A DNA stretch of 64,000 bases, from contig NZ_CDDK01000004.1 of the NCBI RefSeq assembly GCF_000820225.1, forward strand, positions 33,824 through 97,823, in the 5' to 3' direction. The notes under the pieces were generated by a model. It saw only the letters and a program-made list of their open reading frames with translations, was not told the origin of the DNA and ran no database searches. Made by a program: the position numbers and the translations under genes. Source of the DNA: Aeromonas veronii bv. veronii (GTDB lineage Bacteria > Pseudomonadota > Gammaproteobacteria > Enterobacterales > Aeromonadaceae). This document shows, one piece after another, positions 38,045 to 46,417 of this stretch (positions are counted from its first letter, which is position 1; each line of letters opens with the position of its first letter).

Positions 38045-38962
38045 TCAGGCTGCGTTGGCCAGTGGCTCCTCGCTCTTCTTCTGGTAGGCCTGCGGGGTGA
38101 GGCCCAGCAGCTCCTGCACGGTCGAGGCGACGGTGATGGAAGAGACGGTGCCCACCAGGATCCCGGCAAACAGGGTGAAGGAGAAGCCGTAGAGGGCGTC
38201 ACCACCAAACAGCAACAGAGCTCCCACGGTAAACAGGGTGGTGCCCGAGGTGATCATGGTGCGACTGAAGGTCGCCTTGATGGCCACATCGGAGCACTCG
38301 TGGATGCCCATCTGGGTACGCGAGCTCAGCAGATCCCGCAGCCTGTCCGAGATGACGATGCTGTCGTTGAGGGAGTAGCCGATCACCGCCATCAAACCGG
38401 CGATGATGTTCAGATCGAATTCGATCTGAAAGAGTGACAGTAGCCCCAGCGCCACGATGGCGTCATGGACCACCGAGAGCAGGATGCCGATGGCCTGACG
38501 CCACTCGAAGCGAAACGCCAGATAGGCAGACATCGCCAGCGAAGCGACCAGCACCGCCAGCATCCCCTGCTGGAACAGCTCGGCACCCACCTGAGGGCCG
38601 ACGATGGTGGTGCGCAGCAACTCGACCGGCATCCCCAGCTGTTGGGTCAGCATGGTGGCGAGATCCGCCGCGGGCCAGGGCAGTTCGTGGGGGGGCAGCT
38701 TGATCAGCCACTCGCCGGGAATACCGGCTGAGCTCAGCTCAACGGCTCCCGCCAGCGGGGAAACCAGCATGGCATTGAGCTCATGGGCCTCTTTCAGGGT
38801 CTGGATATGAAACTCCAGCAGGATCCCACCGGTAAAATCGAGCCCCAATGTCAGGCCGTTCACCAGCAAGATAGCGACGCTGGCCACGGTCAGCAGGATG
38901 GAAGCCCACAGGCCGATATAGCGCCAACGGGTCAGCCCCATGGCAACGATCATTCTCAACAT
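38045..38962 (-). CDS. secF: SecF-type protein translocase subunit (second SecDF pair)
   Basis: SecF works with SecD to pull proteins out of the Sec channel using an ion gradient. The 305-residue protein has the N-terminal transmembrane helix and NGLTLGLDFTGGILLEF segment, a periplasmic domain to about residue 130, and five further helices with VVHDAIVALGLLSLFQIEFDLNIIAGLMAVIGYSLNDSIVISDRLRD. The family signature GYSLNDSIVISDR is intact. The gene is 151 bases after secD. The standard locus has yajC and tgt beside secDF; neither is here, so this is probably an additional paralogous pair like SecDF2 of Vibrio. The paralogue status is an inference. Confidence 0.88.
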   Translation of the reverse strand: MLRMIVAMGLTRWRYIGLWASILLTVASVAILLVNGLTLGLDFTGGILLEFHIQTLKEAHELNAMLVSPLAGAVELSSAGIPGEWLIKLPPHELPWPAADLATMLTQQLGMPVELLRTTIVGPQVGAELFQQGMLAVLVASLAMSAYLAFRFEWRQAIGILLSVVHDAIVALGLLSLFQIEFDLNIIAGLMAVIGYSLNDSIVISDRLRDLLSSRTQMGIHECSDVAIKATFSRTMITSGTTLFTVGALLLFGGDALYGFSFTLFAGILVGTVSSITVASTVQELLGLTPQAYQKKSEEPLANAA

Positions 38963-39113
38963 AATTCTCTCCTTGGCCAGCCAGCATCAGGCTGTTGGCC
39001 CATCACGACGTGTTGCGACACGCCGGGAAAATAGTGTTCTACTTTGGCCGCTCCGGCCATATCCATGGCCGATGGCGCAGTCAAAGCCGCTCATCAGAGG
39101 GACTGCTGTCCCG

Positions 39114-40916
39114 TTACACCTTTAGCGTGCGCTCGCTGCTGCGTCCCCACAGGGGGTTGATGATGGCGCGCGTCCCCCAGATCCCGGTGATCATGCTGGA
39201 GAGCAGACCCAGAATGAGGGTGATGGAGAAGCCCTGCAGCGGCCCGGAGCCGATGGAATAGAGCACCACGGCGCAGATGAGGGTGGTGATGTTGGCATCG
39301 AAAATGGTGTGGAAGGCGGAGCGATAGCCAAAGTCGATGGCGTTGGCCAGTGAGCCCCCTTCTCGCAGACGGTCCCTGATCCGCTCGAAGATCAGCACAT
39401 GGGTATCTACCGCCATGCCCACCGTCAGCACCAGACCGGCGATCCCTGGCAGGGTCAGCACGGCGCCCGGCAGCACCGCCAGCATGCCGACCTGCATCAA
39501 CAGGTTGGCGACCAGCGCCGTGATGGCAACCCAGCCGAATTTGCGGTACCAGGCCATCATGAACAGCATCATGCCTGCCATGCCGAAGGCCAGCGCGGTG
39601 AAGCCCGCCTCGATATTCTGCATCCCCAGCGTCGGGCCAATACTGCGTTCTTCCAGGATCTTGAGAGGGGCGGTGAGGGCGCCGGCGCGCAGCAGCATGG
39701 CCAGCTCTTGCGCTTCCGGCAGACTGCCAATGCCGGTGATGCGGAACTGGTTGCCAAGGGCGGTCTGGATGGTGGCGACGTTGATCACCTCGCTCTGGGC
39801 GCGCAGTTTGCCCTGGGCGTTGGTTTTGTACTCGGTGAAGACGGTTGCCATCGGCTTGCCCACATGCTGGCGGCTGAACTGGTTCATCTTGCTGCCACCC
39901 AGGGTGTCGAGCACGATATTGACCTGGGGCTGGCCCATTTCGCCCATATTGGCGCGGGCATCGACGATGTGCTCGCCGGTGAGGACCGGCTTGCGCGCCA
40001 TGCCGACGGCCTGACCGTTGCGATCGGCGATGTAGAAGTGGCTGTCGGCTTTGGCCTCGTAGAAGGCCAGCGAGGCGGTGGCCCCGATCACCTCTTTCGC
40101 CTGCTTGGGGTTGTGTACCCCAGGCAGTTCGATACGGATGCCATCCTGCCCCTGACGCACCACCGAGGCTTCGACGATGCCGAGCTCGTTGATCCGTTTT
40201 TTCAGGATCGACAGGTTCTGGGTCACGGCGTTGTTGACCAGCAGGGTACGCTCCGCCTCGCTCAGCACCAGTTTCAGATCATTGCCGGAGCGGGTCAGCT
40301 TCCACTGATCCTGACGGGTACCGGCACTCTCCTTGATGATAGAGAGCCAGCTCTCCTGTTCGGCGACCTCCGGCAGGGTGACGGCTACGGCGCCCTGTGC
40401 GCTGCGCGTGACGCTGGCGCCGCGCAGATTGGCTTCACGGAAACGGGTGCGCAGGGTATCCACCAGATTCTTGGTCTGATTGTCGATGACAAAGTCCACG
40501 TCCACCCCGATAAGCAGCTGGGAGCCGCCACGCAGGTCGAGCCCCAGCTTGATGGGGTCGGCGCCGAGGCGGGTGATCCAGGCCGGCGCATTGGAGTGAA
40601 ACTCCAGGGTCAGGGCGGCACTGTCGACCCCTTGCTGCTCCAGCAACTGCTTGGCGCGCTGCTGCTCACCCTGGCTGGCAAAGACCAGCTCGACCCGCTC
40701 AGGTTGCTCGATCACCTTGACCGGTGTCAGGTGTTTGTCGCTCAGTAACATCTGCTGCTGGGTGGTCAGGCGCTGCTGTCCGTGCAGGCCGAGGGAGGGC
40801 TGCTCACCGAAAAAGGTAGGCAGGGAGTAAAAGGTAAAGGTCAACAGCATCAACAGCAGCAGTGCGTACTGCCACTTGCTCATGCGGTTGAGAACGGTGC
40901 GATTGCTCTTTCTCAT
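39114..40916 (-). CDS. secD: SecD-type protein translocase subunit (second SecDF pair)
   Basis: SecD forms with SecF the ion-driven part of the Sec export machine. The 600-residue protein has an N-terminal helix, P1 periplasmic domain (with KLGLDLRGGSQLLIGVDVDFV near 130-150 and ADRNGQAVG), and six helices near the end. The conserved membrane aspartate is present in LTVGMAVDTHVLIFERIRDRL, which in E. coli SecD lies in transmembrane helix 4. The DT-H variant after the aspartate, instead of the DANVLI of E. coli, sets this copy apart. The start at 40916 follows ACAGAGGCTTGTTTGCC. It lies downstream of the lpoB cluster on the same strand. Confidence 0.88.
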   Translation of the reverse strand: MRKSNRTVLNRMSKWQYALLLLMLLTFTFYSLPTFFGEQPSLGLHGQQRLTTQQQMLLSDKHLTPVKVIEQPERVELVFASQGEQQRAKQLLEQQGVDSAALTLEFHSNAPAWITRLGADPIKLGLDLRGGSQLLIGVDVDFVIDNQTKNLVDTLRTRFREANLRGASVTRSAQGAVAVTLPEVAEQESWLSIIKESAGTRQDQWKLTRSGNDLKLVLSEAERTLLVNNAVTQNLSILKKRINELGIVEASVVRQGQDGIRIELPGVHNPKQAKEVIGATASLAFYEAKADSHFYIADRNGQAVGMARKPVLTGEHIVDARANMGEMGQPQVNIVLDTLGGSKMNQFSRQHVGKPMATVFTEYKTNAQGKLRAQSEVINVATIQTALGNQFRITGIGSLPEAQELAMLLRAGALTAPLKILEERSIGPTLGMQNIEAGFTALAFGMAGMMLFMMAWYRKFGWVAITALVANLLMQVGMLAVLPGAVLTLPGIAGLVLTVGMAVDTHVLIFERIRDRLREGGSLANAIDFGYRSAFHTIFDANITTLICAVVLYSIGSGPLQGFSITLILGLLSSMITGIWGTRAIINPLWGRSSERTLKV

Positions 40917-41074
40917 GGCAAACAAGCCTCTGTCAGGAGAATGGTGCCCGGGCCGATAGCAACAAGGCTCGGCAAGGCGCAAAAAATGGGATGCATCAGA
41001 TGCGGATCAGGCAGTTGCCGGATCCGTCAGGAAGAGGAGATGAGCAAACAGTGGATGTGCCAGCCCCTCCGGGG

Positions 41075-41509
41075 TCAGGCGCTCAGATAGCTCTGGGTGA
41101 AGCGATATTGCAGATGTTGGCGCTGTAGATGGCGCCGGTGGATCGCACCGAAGCGATCGCGAAAACTCTGTTTGTGATAGAGCTCGGGTGCCAGCATCAG
41201 CCAGCCGAGCAGCAACAGCAGGATGGCCTGGGCAGACCAGCTCTGGATCAGCTCGTAGACCACACTCTTGGGCTGGTTGTCACTGCGCAGGGATTGTTCG
41301 AGACGCAGCAGGTGATTCTGATGGCTGCCAACAAACTTGATGATGCCATCGTCGCTGTCGCTAAGCTGATTGAACACCTGAGTCTGCTGCTGTTCACTCT
41401 GGGGAGATGCGGGTAGCAGCGGGCCTTCCATTCGGGCGATGGAACAAAGCAGGGTGAGGGCGATAACCAGAGTTACCAGCACCAGTTTTACTTTGTCGAT
41501 AAGGCGCAA
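41075..41509 (-). CDS. Hypothetical membrane protein
   Basis: A 144-residue protein I do not recognise. It has one N-terminal hydrophobic segment (about residues 8-24, possibly a signal anchor), a hydrophilic, glutamine- and aspartate-rich region with SQQSDNQP-like stretches near 35-80, and a second hydrophobic segment (QAILLLLLGWLMLAPEL near 93-109), then a basic tail rich in His, Arg and Gln. It would therefore span the inner membrane twice with a periplasmic loop between. It lies 158 bases upstream of secD and downstream of the DUF6279 lipoprotein. The start MRLIDKVKLVLV has no close ribosome site, so the start is uncertain. Confidence 0.6.
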   Translation of the reverse strand: MRLIDKVKLVLVTLVIALTLLCSIARMEGPLLPASPQSEQQQTQVFNQLSDSDDGIIKFVGSHQNHLLRLEQSLRSDNQPKSVVYELIQSWSAQAILLLLLGWLMLAPELYHKQSFRDRFGAIHRRHLQRQHLQYRFTQSYLSA

Positions 41510-41604
41510 AAGTTAATTCCCGATAAATAGAAAGGGCAAACTACCATAAGCGCCCGGTTTGAACAAGGTTGCCCTGGGCGCATGGCACCATTCGGTGCTG
41601 GCTG

Positions 41605-42462
41605 TCAGCTGCCGCTCATCTGCTTGAAGTCGCGGGCATAACCCTTGAGCAGGGAGTAGAGATGAGCCCGCTGGGAGATATCCAGCGACTGGCTCATGGC
41701 GCTCAGCCAGTTGACGGTACGCTGGCGCGACTGTTCGGTATAGCCGGTAAAGCGGCCATCCATCAGCCCATCCCCCTCGGCCAGCAGGTCAGTCAGCTCG
41801 CGGGTAAAGTCGGGACTCTGGCGCTGCTTCATCAGCCTGTCCAGCTCCTGGGTCCAGGACTCCTGAAACTCGAGCCAGGGGGGCATCAGCTCGTATTGCC
41901 ATTCGGCCCACTGGGCCACCAGTGGCGCCTGTGCCGGTTTCACCTCGCCAATCCAGAACTCGAGCCGCTTGTTCATCTTGTCGCGAAACTCCGCCAGCAT
42001 CTGCTCTTTGGGCTCAGTGGCAAAGTCCTTTTGCCGCTCCTGTTGCCGCTTGACCCGATCGGTCATAAAGCGGGCCACCTGCTCGTCGGTCAGGGTGCGC
42101 GCCAGCCTGACCGCACGGGGGATAGTGTTTTCCAGCGTGCGGGTCAGGCTCTGCTGCACCGCATCGAGATTGGTCGAGATCTGCTCCGGCGTCATGGGGC
42201 TGGCCACCGCCTTGGCCAGTGCATCGAGATCCTTGGCGTAGCGCGGCAGCTCGTGTTGGCGATGCCAGGCCATCAGCCCCTTCACTTCGCGGCTGAGCAG
42301 ATCCTTCTGCGAATAGGAGAGGGCAAAGTAGTCATCCAGCTGCCAGATGATGGCGGTATCGAGCCAGTAGTAGATCACCCGGGTGGAGCAGCCGGTCAGC
42401 AGCAGGCCGATCAGCAGCAGACCCCAGGTTTTCGGCTTGTGCCAGCGCACCTTGTTTATCAT
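41605..42462 (-). CDS. DUF6279-family lipoprotein
   Basis: A 285-residue predicted lipoprotein with a signal peptide ending at lipobox LLTGC (Cys25). The mature part begins with STRVIYYWLDTAIIWQLDDYFALSYSQKDLLSREVKGLMAWHRQHELPRYAKDL, which I recognise as the DUF6279 family found in Aeromonas, Vibrio and Pseudomonas relatives. It is almost wholly helical. Function is unknown. It starts three bases after thiK and belongs to the same transcription unit as lpoB. Confidence 0.78.
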   Translation of the reverse strand: MINKVRWHKPKTWGLLLIGLLLTGCSTRVIYYWLDTAIIWQLDDYFALSYSQKDLLSREVKGLMAWHRQHELPRYAKDLDALAKAVASPMTPEQISTNLDAVQQSLTRTLENTIPRAVRLARTLTDEQVARFMTDRVKRQQERQKDFATEPKEQMLAEFRDKMNKRLEFWIGEVKPAQAPLVAQWAEWQYELMPPWLEFQESWTQELDRLMKQRQSPDFTRELTDLLAEGDGLMDGRFTGYTEQSRQRTVNWLSAMSQSLDISQRAHLYSLLKGYARDFKQMSGS

Positions 42463-42465
42463 CTG

Positions 42466-43311
42466 TTACTCCAGTCGTTGCCGGTTGATGGCGATCAGGG
42501 TGTCATAGTCGAGTGAGGGCTGTTGTTCTGCCATCAGCAGGGCCCAGAGCAGGCCGATATAGTCGACCCAGGGTAGAAATGCCTCGCTCTGAAAATCGGG
42601 CCACTGGTGGCGCGGCAGGGCCTGCAGATAGTGCGCTTCCAGCTCGTCGCGCCGCTCGGCGGGCCACTCATGGGTGCGCTGGATGCTGGCGAGCTCAAAG
42701 CCGGGGTGACCTGCCGCGCCATACTCCCAGTCGATGACCCAGGGTTTGCTTCCCAACAAGTTAGCCGGATTGAGATCATGGTGGCAAGGGCGCCAGCAAT
42801 CATTTGGCTCACTGCTGGCGAGCAAGCTCCGCTCCAGGGCGGGCAGCCAGAAGGGAATGTGGGCCAGTCGGGCGCGATAGCCCGTGGCGTGGGCTCGCAC
42901 CGCCATCACCACCGCAGGCAGCGGCAAGCGATGGAGCTTGCGCAGCACCTCAGCCAGCAGACTGGGCTGATCGACTGCCGGTGGCGCCGCATGTACCCAG
43001 TTTGGCTCATCGCACCATTCGAGCAGCATCAGACCGCTGGCGGCATCGCCATAGTGGCAAGGCAGCGCTAGTCCTTCGGCTATCGCCCCCTGATAAAGCT
43101 GCCACTCGGTGGAGCGGTCGATACCAAGACGCAGCGGATCGGGGTGCCCCTGACGCAAAAAGTAACTGCGCCCCGAGGGGAGGCGCAGTCGATAGTTGCA
43201 GTTGGTCAGACCTAACCCGAGTGGTTCCAGCTGCCCCTCCCGCCAGGGAGCGGGCAGGCTGGCCAGCAGCGGATCACAGTTGTCTGTCTGCGGGAGCCTG
43301 TTACCAGCCAA
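42466..43311 (-). CDS. thiK: Thiamine kinase-like phosphotransferase (ThiK)
   Basis: This 281-residue protein belongs to the choline/ethanolamine kinase-aminoglycoside phosphotransferase family. The catalytic loop is CHHDLNPANLL near residues 176-186, and the metal-binding motif VIDWEYGAAGHPGFELASI follows. E. coli ThiK phosphorylates thiamine in salvage. The call rests mainly on gene order: lpoB-thiK in E. coli. Substrate specificity cannot be shown from sequence alone. It overlaps the end of lpoB by 11 bases, and its stop lies three bases before the DUF6279 lipoprotein start. Confidence 0.8.
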   Translation of the reverse strand: MAGNRLPQTDNCDPLLASLPAPWREGQLEPLGLGLTNCNYRLRLPSGRSYFLRQGHPDPLRLGIDRSTEWQLYQGAIAEGLALPCHYGDAASGLMLLEWCDEPNWVHAAPPAVDQPSLLAEVLRKLHRLPLPAVVMAVRAHATGYRARLAHIPFWLPALERSLLASSEPNDCWRPCHHDLNPANLLGSKPWVIDWEYGAAGHPGFELASIQRTHEWPAERRDELEAHYLQALPRHQWPDFQSEAFLPWVDYIGLLWALLMAEQQPSLDYDTLIAINRQRLE

Positions 43312-43897
43312 AAGTGGATTTCTTCGCCTGTTTGCGGATCTCTTTCTGATCGGCCCACAGCAGTTCGCCGTTTTGCAGATCCATCAGGTTCATGGTCATC
43401 TGGTAGTAGACATCCTTCACCTTGCCATTGTCTTTGACGATGCTGGCGAGGTTGCCATAGACCATGTAGCGAGCACCGGTCTGCTTGCCCAGACGTACCA
43501 TGGAGGCAGGATCCACCATGCCGCTGCTCTGCTGGTATTCGAGCTGCTGCTTGACGGCGGCCACCTTGCTCATGTCGACGAAGCGGAATTTGCCGGCCCG
43601 CAGCAACTTGGTGCGGATGGTGTCGGTGATGGCTTCGGTATCGATGTGCTCGGAGGTCTTGTTGCGGATAGAGTCCATAAACATCACCGGACGACCGCCA
43701 GCGGTGATCTCGCTGGTGGCAGGGGAGGCGAGCATGGAGTCCGCCATCTTGTCGGCGATGGCCTGCAGGTCGCTTGAGCCGTAATCGACGGTGACGGTTT
43801 CGGTTTCAGTGGGATCGCCATAGCTGACGGTGGTGCTGGAGCAGCCGCCCAAGAGCAATGCAGAGGTCAATATCAGCAGGGCATGATTCATTTTCAT
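43301..43897 (-). CDS. lpoB: Penicillin-binding protein activator LpoB
   Basis: LpoB is an outer-membrane lipoprotein that reaches through the peptidoglycan to activate the synthase PBP1B. The 198-residue protein has lipobox LLGGC (Cys19) followed by a short linker, then a compact domain with RPVMFMDSIRNKTSEHIDTEAITDTIRTKLLRAGKFRFVD and RYMVYGNLASIVKDNGKVKDVYYQMTMNLMDLQNGELLWADQKEIRKQ. The linker is shorter than in E. coli LpoB. It is flanked by ycfL and thiK as in E. coli. Its ATG overlaps the ycfL stop by one base (TGATG). Confidence 0.92.
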   Translation of the reverse strand: MKMNHALLILTSALLLGGCSSTTVSYGDPTETETVTVDYGSSDLQAIADKMADSMLASPATSEITAGGRPVMFMDSIRNKTSEHIDTEAITDTIRTKLLRAGKFRFVDMSKVAAVKQQLEYQQSSGMVDPASMVRLGKQTGARYMVYGNLASIVKDNGKVKDVYYQMTMNLMDLQNGELLWADQKEIRKQAKKSTFGW

Positions 43898-44295
43898 CAG
43901 TAGGATTCCTCAATCACTTCGCGTACGTAAATCCGGTAACCCTGCGCCGCCGGGCTGGGCGCCAGGGCCGACAGGGTGCGGGTCTGATAGCCATGCAGCT
44001 TGATGGGGGTCCAGCCGCGGCCATCGCTGGCGACCTCCTGACCGGCCTCATCATACCAATAGAAGATATATTGCAGCTTGTTATCGCCGCGCTGGGTGCT
44101 GGCGGCGGCCACATTGACCTGCAGCAGGCCGTTTTGCTGGCGGCGGCTGAGCTCAGTCAGAGTGACATTGACATTCTGGTGCTGCTCCAGCGTGGGTGCG
44201 CCGCCCGCCGGGCCATAGAGCGCAATGCCGGAGGTATTGGTGGCGCAGCCGCTGAGCAGTAGCGCGAGCCCGAAGGCCAACCCGTATGCTTTCAT
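43897..44295 (-). CDS. ycfL: YcfL-like DUF1425 lipoprotein
   Basis: The 132-residue predicted lipoprotein has lipobox LLSGC (Cys17). The mature protein shows VNVTLTELSRRQQNGLLQVNVAAASTQRGDNKLQYIFYWYDEAGQEVASDGRGWTPIKLHGYQTRTLSALAP, the DUF1425 pattern of E. coli YcfL. Function is unknown, but its place next to lpoB in both organisms points to an envelope role. The ATG at 44295 follows AAGGAGAGCAAG. It overlaps the lpoB start by one base and follows the COG3014 lipoprotein gene by 83 bases. Confidence 0.85.
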   Translation of the reverse strand: MKAYGLAFGLALLLSGCATNTSGIALYGPAGGAPTLEQHQNVNVTLTELSRRQQNGLLQVNVAAASTQRGDNKLQYIFYWYDEAGQEVASDGRGWTPIKLHGYQTRTLSALAPSPAAQGYRIYVREVIEESY

Positions 44296-44378
44296 CTTGC
44301 TCTCCTTAAATCGGGGTGAGTGGGGTAGCGCTTGAGCCTGCCCGTTAATCGTCTCGTTTATCTGCATTGGCCGTGTGT

Positions 44379-45815
44379 TCAAAGGGGCATCACCCGGGTG
44401 GTCAGACCGGCGCCGAGGCGCTGTACCCAGACCAGGGTGGTGCGGCCCTTGTGGATGGTGAGCGGCAATTGCCGCTGGGCTGCCCCCGCGCCCAGGGTGA
44501 GATTGATGTCACCTGCCGGCACCATCCCCTGCCAGCTCGATGCCTGAGCTGGCAGCGTCAGCCAACTGCGGGTATCGGCCCGCTCCGAGAGGGTGTTGAA
44601 GATCCCCACCAGAATATTGCCCACATCCCCTCCCTCTTTGGCGGCGGTGCGGCGCATCTGCTCCTTGGCCACCAGTCGCAGCGCCTGGCGGGTCAGCATG
44701 CCGGGCAGCCGCTCCTGCAGATCTTTGGCGGCCAGCGCTTCCAGCCTGACCAGCTCGCTGGTCTGCTCGACCCGCTTGCCGACTTCCACCGTCAGCGGGC
44801 CGGTGTCGCTGGCCCGATTATCGTAATAGGGGATGGCGACGGTAAAGGTGCGAAAATCGCCGCGGGAGGTGGAGATGGGGAGCGGCAGGAACAGTTCGCG
44901 CCGTGCCGGGATCAAACCATCTTCAAACAGTACCACCAGTTGGCCTTGATCTTTTGCAAGCGGCGGCGCTTTGCGGCCTATCTTTTTCTCGGTCTCGCGG
45001 ATCTCGTCCGGTGAGCCACGCAGCCGCGCCAGACGCAGCAAGGCATCTTGCAGGCTGCGGTTGTCCGGCGCTATCTGGTAGCCGCGCTGATAGTCGACCC
45101 AGGCATCGTTGAGATCCCCGGCCGCCTCATAGAGCACGGCGGAAAAATAGAAGGTGTAGGCGTTCTGAAAACCGTTTTTGACCTTGCCGATCAACCGGTC
45201 GAGATCCGGTGCGCCGCGCGACATCAGCTGGCGCATCTCGCCTTCTGCTTCGGCCTCTTCGCTCTCATCCTTCGCCTTGCGCACCTCATCGGCTCGCCGT
45301 TTCAGGGCCTGCTCCTGCACCTGATTGGCCCGACGCACCTCCACCAGGGCGCCATCGGCATCACCCCGTTGCAGATAGTTGAGGGCCAGATAGTGATGCA
45401 GCATGGTGCGTTCGTAATCGGGAGTACGATAGGCCATCGACTGATCGTTGGTGAGCAGACTGCCCACCTGATCCAGACCGTGGCTCAGCCGGTATTCGGC
45501 CTGATTGTCCTCCCACTGAAGGCGGCTGTCGGCGGCAGCGAACGCCTGCTTGCTGCCCGCATCCTGACCGGCGAGCCAGGCAATGCGCCCCTGTTCGAGC
45601 CGATCCAGCACAAAGGTGTCATCCCCAAGGGTGGAGTCGCGCACCTCGGGCAGCGCCTCGGCGGCATGGCCCAGCAGCAGCTGGTTGCGCAGGGGCACCA
45701 TCTGATCGGAGTAGGAGACGAACATATCCTGCCAGCGGGAGGCACAGCCTCCCAGCAACAGCAGGGCGCCGCAGAGCAACAGGGCGCTGCGGCAGGTAGA
45801 GGCGTTGCGATTCAT
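44379..45815 (-). CDS. COG3014-family lipoprotein
   Basis: A 478-residue predicted lipoprotein with lipobox LLGGC (Cys24). The N-terminal half is helical and tetratricopeptide-like (LPEVRDSTLGDDTFVLDRLEQGRIAWLAGQ, YERTMLHHYLALNYLQRGDADGALVEVRRAN, FYFSAVLYEAAGDLNDAWVDYQRGYQIAP), followed by a more beta-rich C-terminal half. I recognise it as COG3014, found with ycfL/lpoB relatives in Aeromonas and Vibrio. Function is unknown. Its start codon overlaps the hinT stop by one base, and it is absent from the E. coli hinT-ycfL interval. Confidence 0.78.
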   Translation of the reverse strand: MNRNASTCRSALLLCGALLLLGGCASRWQDMFVSYSDQMVPLRNQLLLGHAAEALPEVRDSTLGDDTFVLDRLEQGRIAWLAGQDAGSKQAFAAADSRLQWEDNQAEYRLSHGLDQVGSLLTNDQSMAYRTPDYERTMLHHYLALNYLQRGDADGALVEVRRANQVQEQALKRRADEVRKAKDESEEAEAEGEMRQLMSRGAPDLDRLIGKVKNGFQNAYTFYFSAVLYEAAGDLNDAWVDYQRGYQIAPDNRSLQDALLRLARLRGSPDEIRETEKKIGRKAPPLAKDQGQLVVLFEDGLIPARRELFLPLPISTSRGDFRTFTVAIPYYDNRASDTGPLTVEVGKRVEQTSELVRLEALAAKDLQERLPGMLTRQALRLVAKEQMRRTAAKEGGDVGNILVGIFNTLSERADTRSWLTLPAQASSWQGMVPAGDINLTLGAGAAQRQLPLTIHKGRTTLVWVQRLGAGLTTRVMPL

Positions 45816-46165
45816 TACAGGCTGAGCAGCGGTCCCAGCGGCTGGCCACCGACCAGATGCATGTGGATGTGGTAGACCTCCTGCCCGCCGTGGCGGTTGC
45901 AGTTCATGATGAGGCGGTAGCCATCTTCGGCGATGCCAGCCTCGGCGGCCAGTTTGCGGGCCACGGTGAACATCCGGCCAAGGGCCAGTTCATGTTCGGC
46001 TTCCACGTCATTGACGGTGGGGATCAGCACATTGGGGATGATCAGAATATGGGTTTTGGCCTTGGGCTGGATATCCCGGAATGCGGTGACCAGATCGTCT
46101 TGATAAAGGATGTCGGCGGGGATCTCTTTACGGATGATTTTGCTGAAAATGGTTTCTTGCGCCAT
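45815..46165 (-). CDS. hinT: HIT-family purine nucleoside phosphoramidase HinT
   Basis: HinT hydrolyses purine nucleoside 5'-phosphoramidates such as adenylated lysine. The 116-residue protein has [36 protein letters not shown] at the start and the histidine triad [10 protein letters not shown], where HxHxH carries the nucleophile, near residues 97-106. It leads the cluster hinT-COG3014-ycfL-lpoB-thiK, as hinT does in E. coli. The ATG at 46165 follows AAGGGAG. No terminator separates it from the following gene. Confidence 0.95.
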   Translation of the reverse strand: MAQETIFSKIIRKEIPADILYQDDLVTAFRDIQPKAKTHILIIPNVLIPTVNDVEAEHELALGRMFTVARKLAAEAGIAEDGYRLIMNCNRHGGQEVYHIHMHLVGGQPLGPLLSL

Positions 46166-46417
46166 GGCTAACTCCCTTATATGAAACAGAAAATTGAACT
46201 AGAACCCCAAGCGGCTCCCGAAAGGGGGGCGAGCAGCACGCCAAGTGTGACACAAGCCGACATTTGACACAGCTGATGTCCCATTCCCTTCAGTTATTGT
46301 TAAAAATACCGATAGCCAGAGGGACGTCATCTGCAGCGCCTGTTCAGGGTGGTCTGCAGGGTATCAAAAGGACGGGGTACTCAGGCAAGGGACTTTTGCA
46401 TATACAGCGGGACAATA

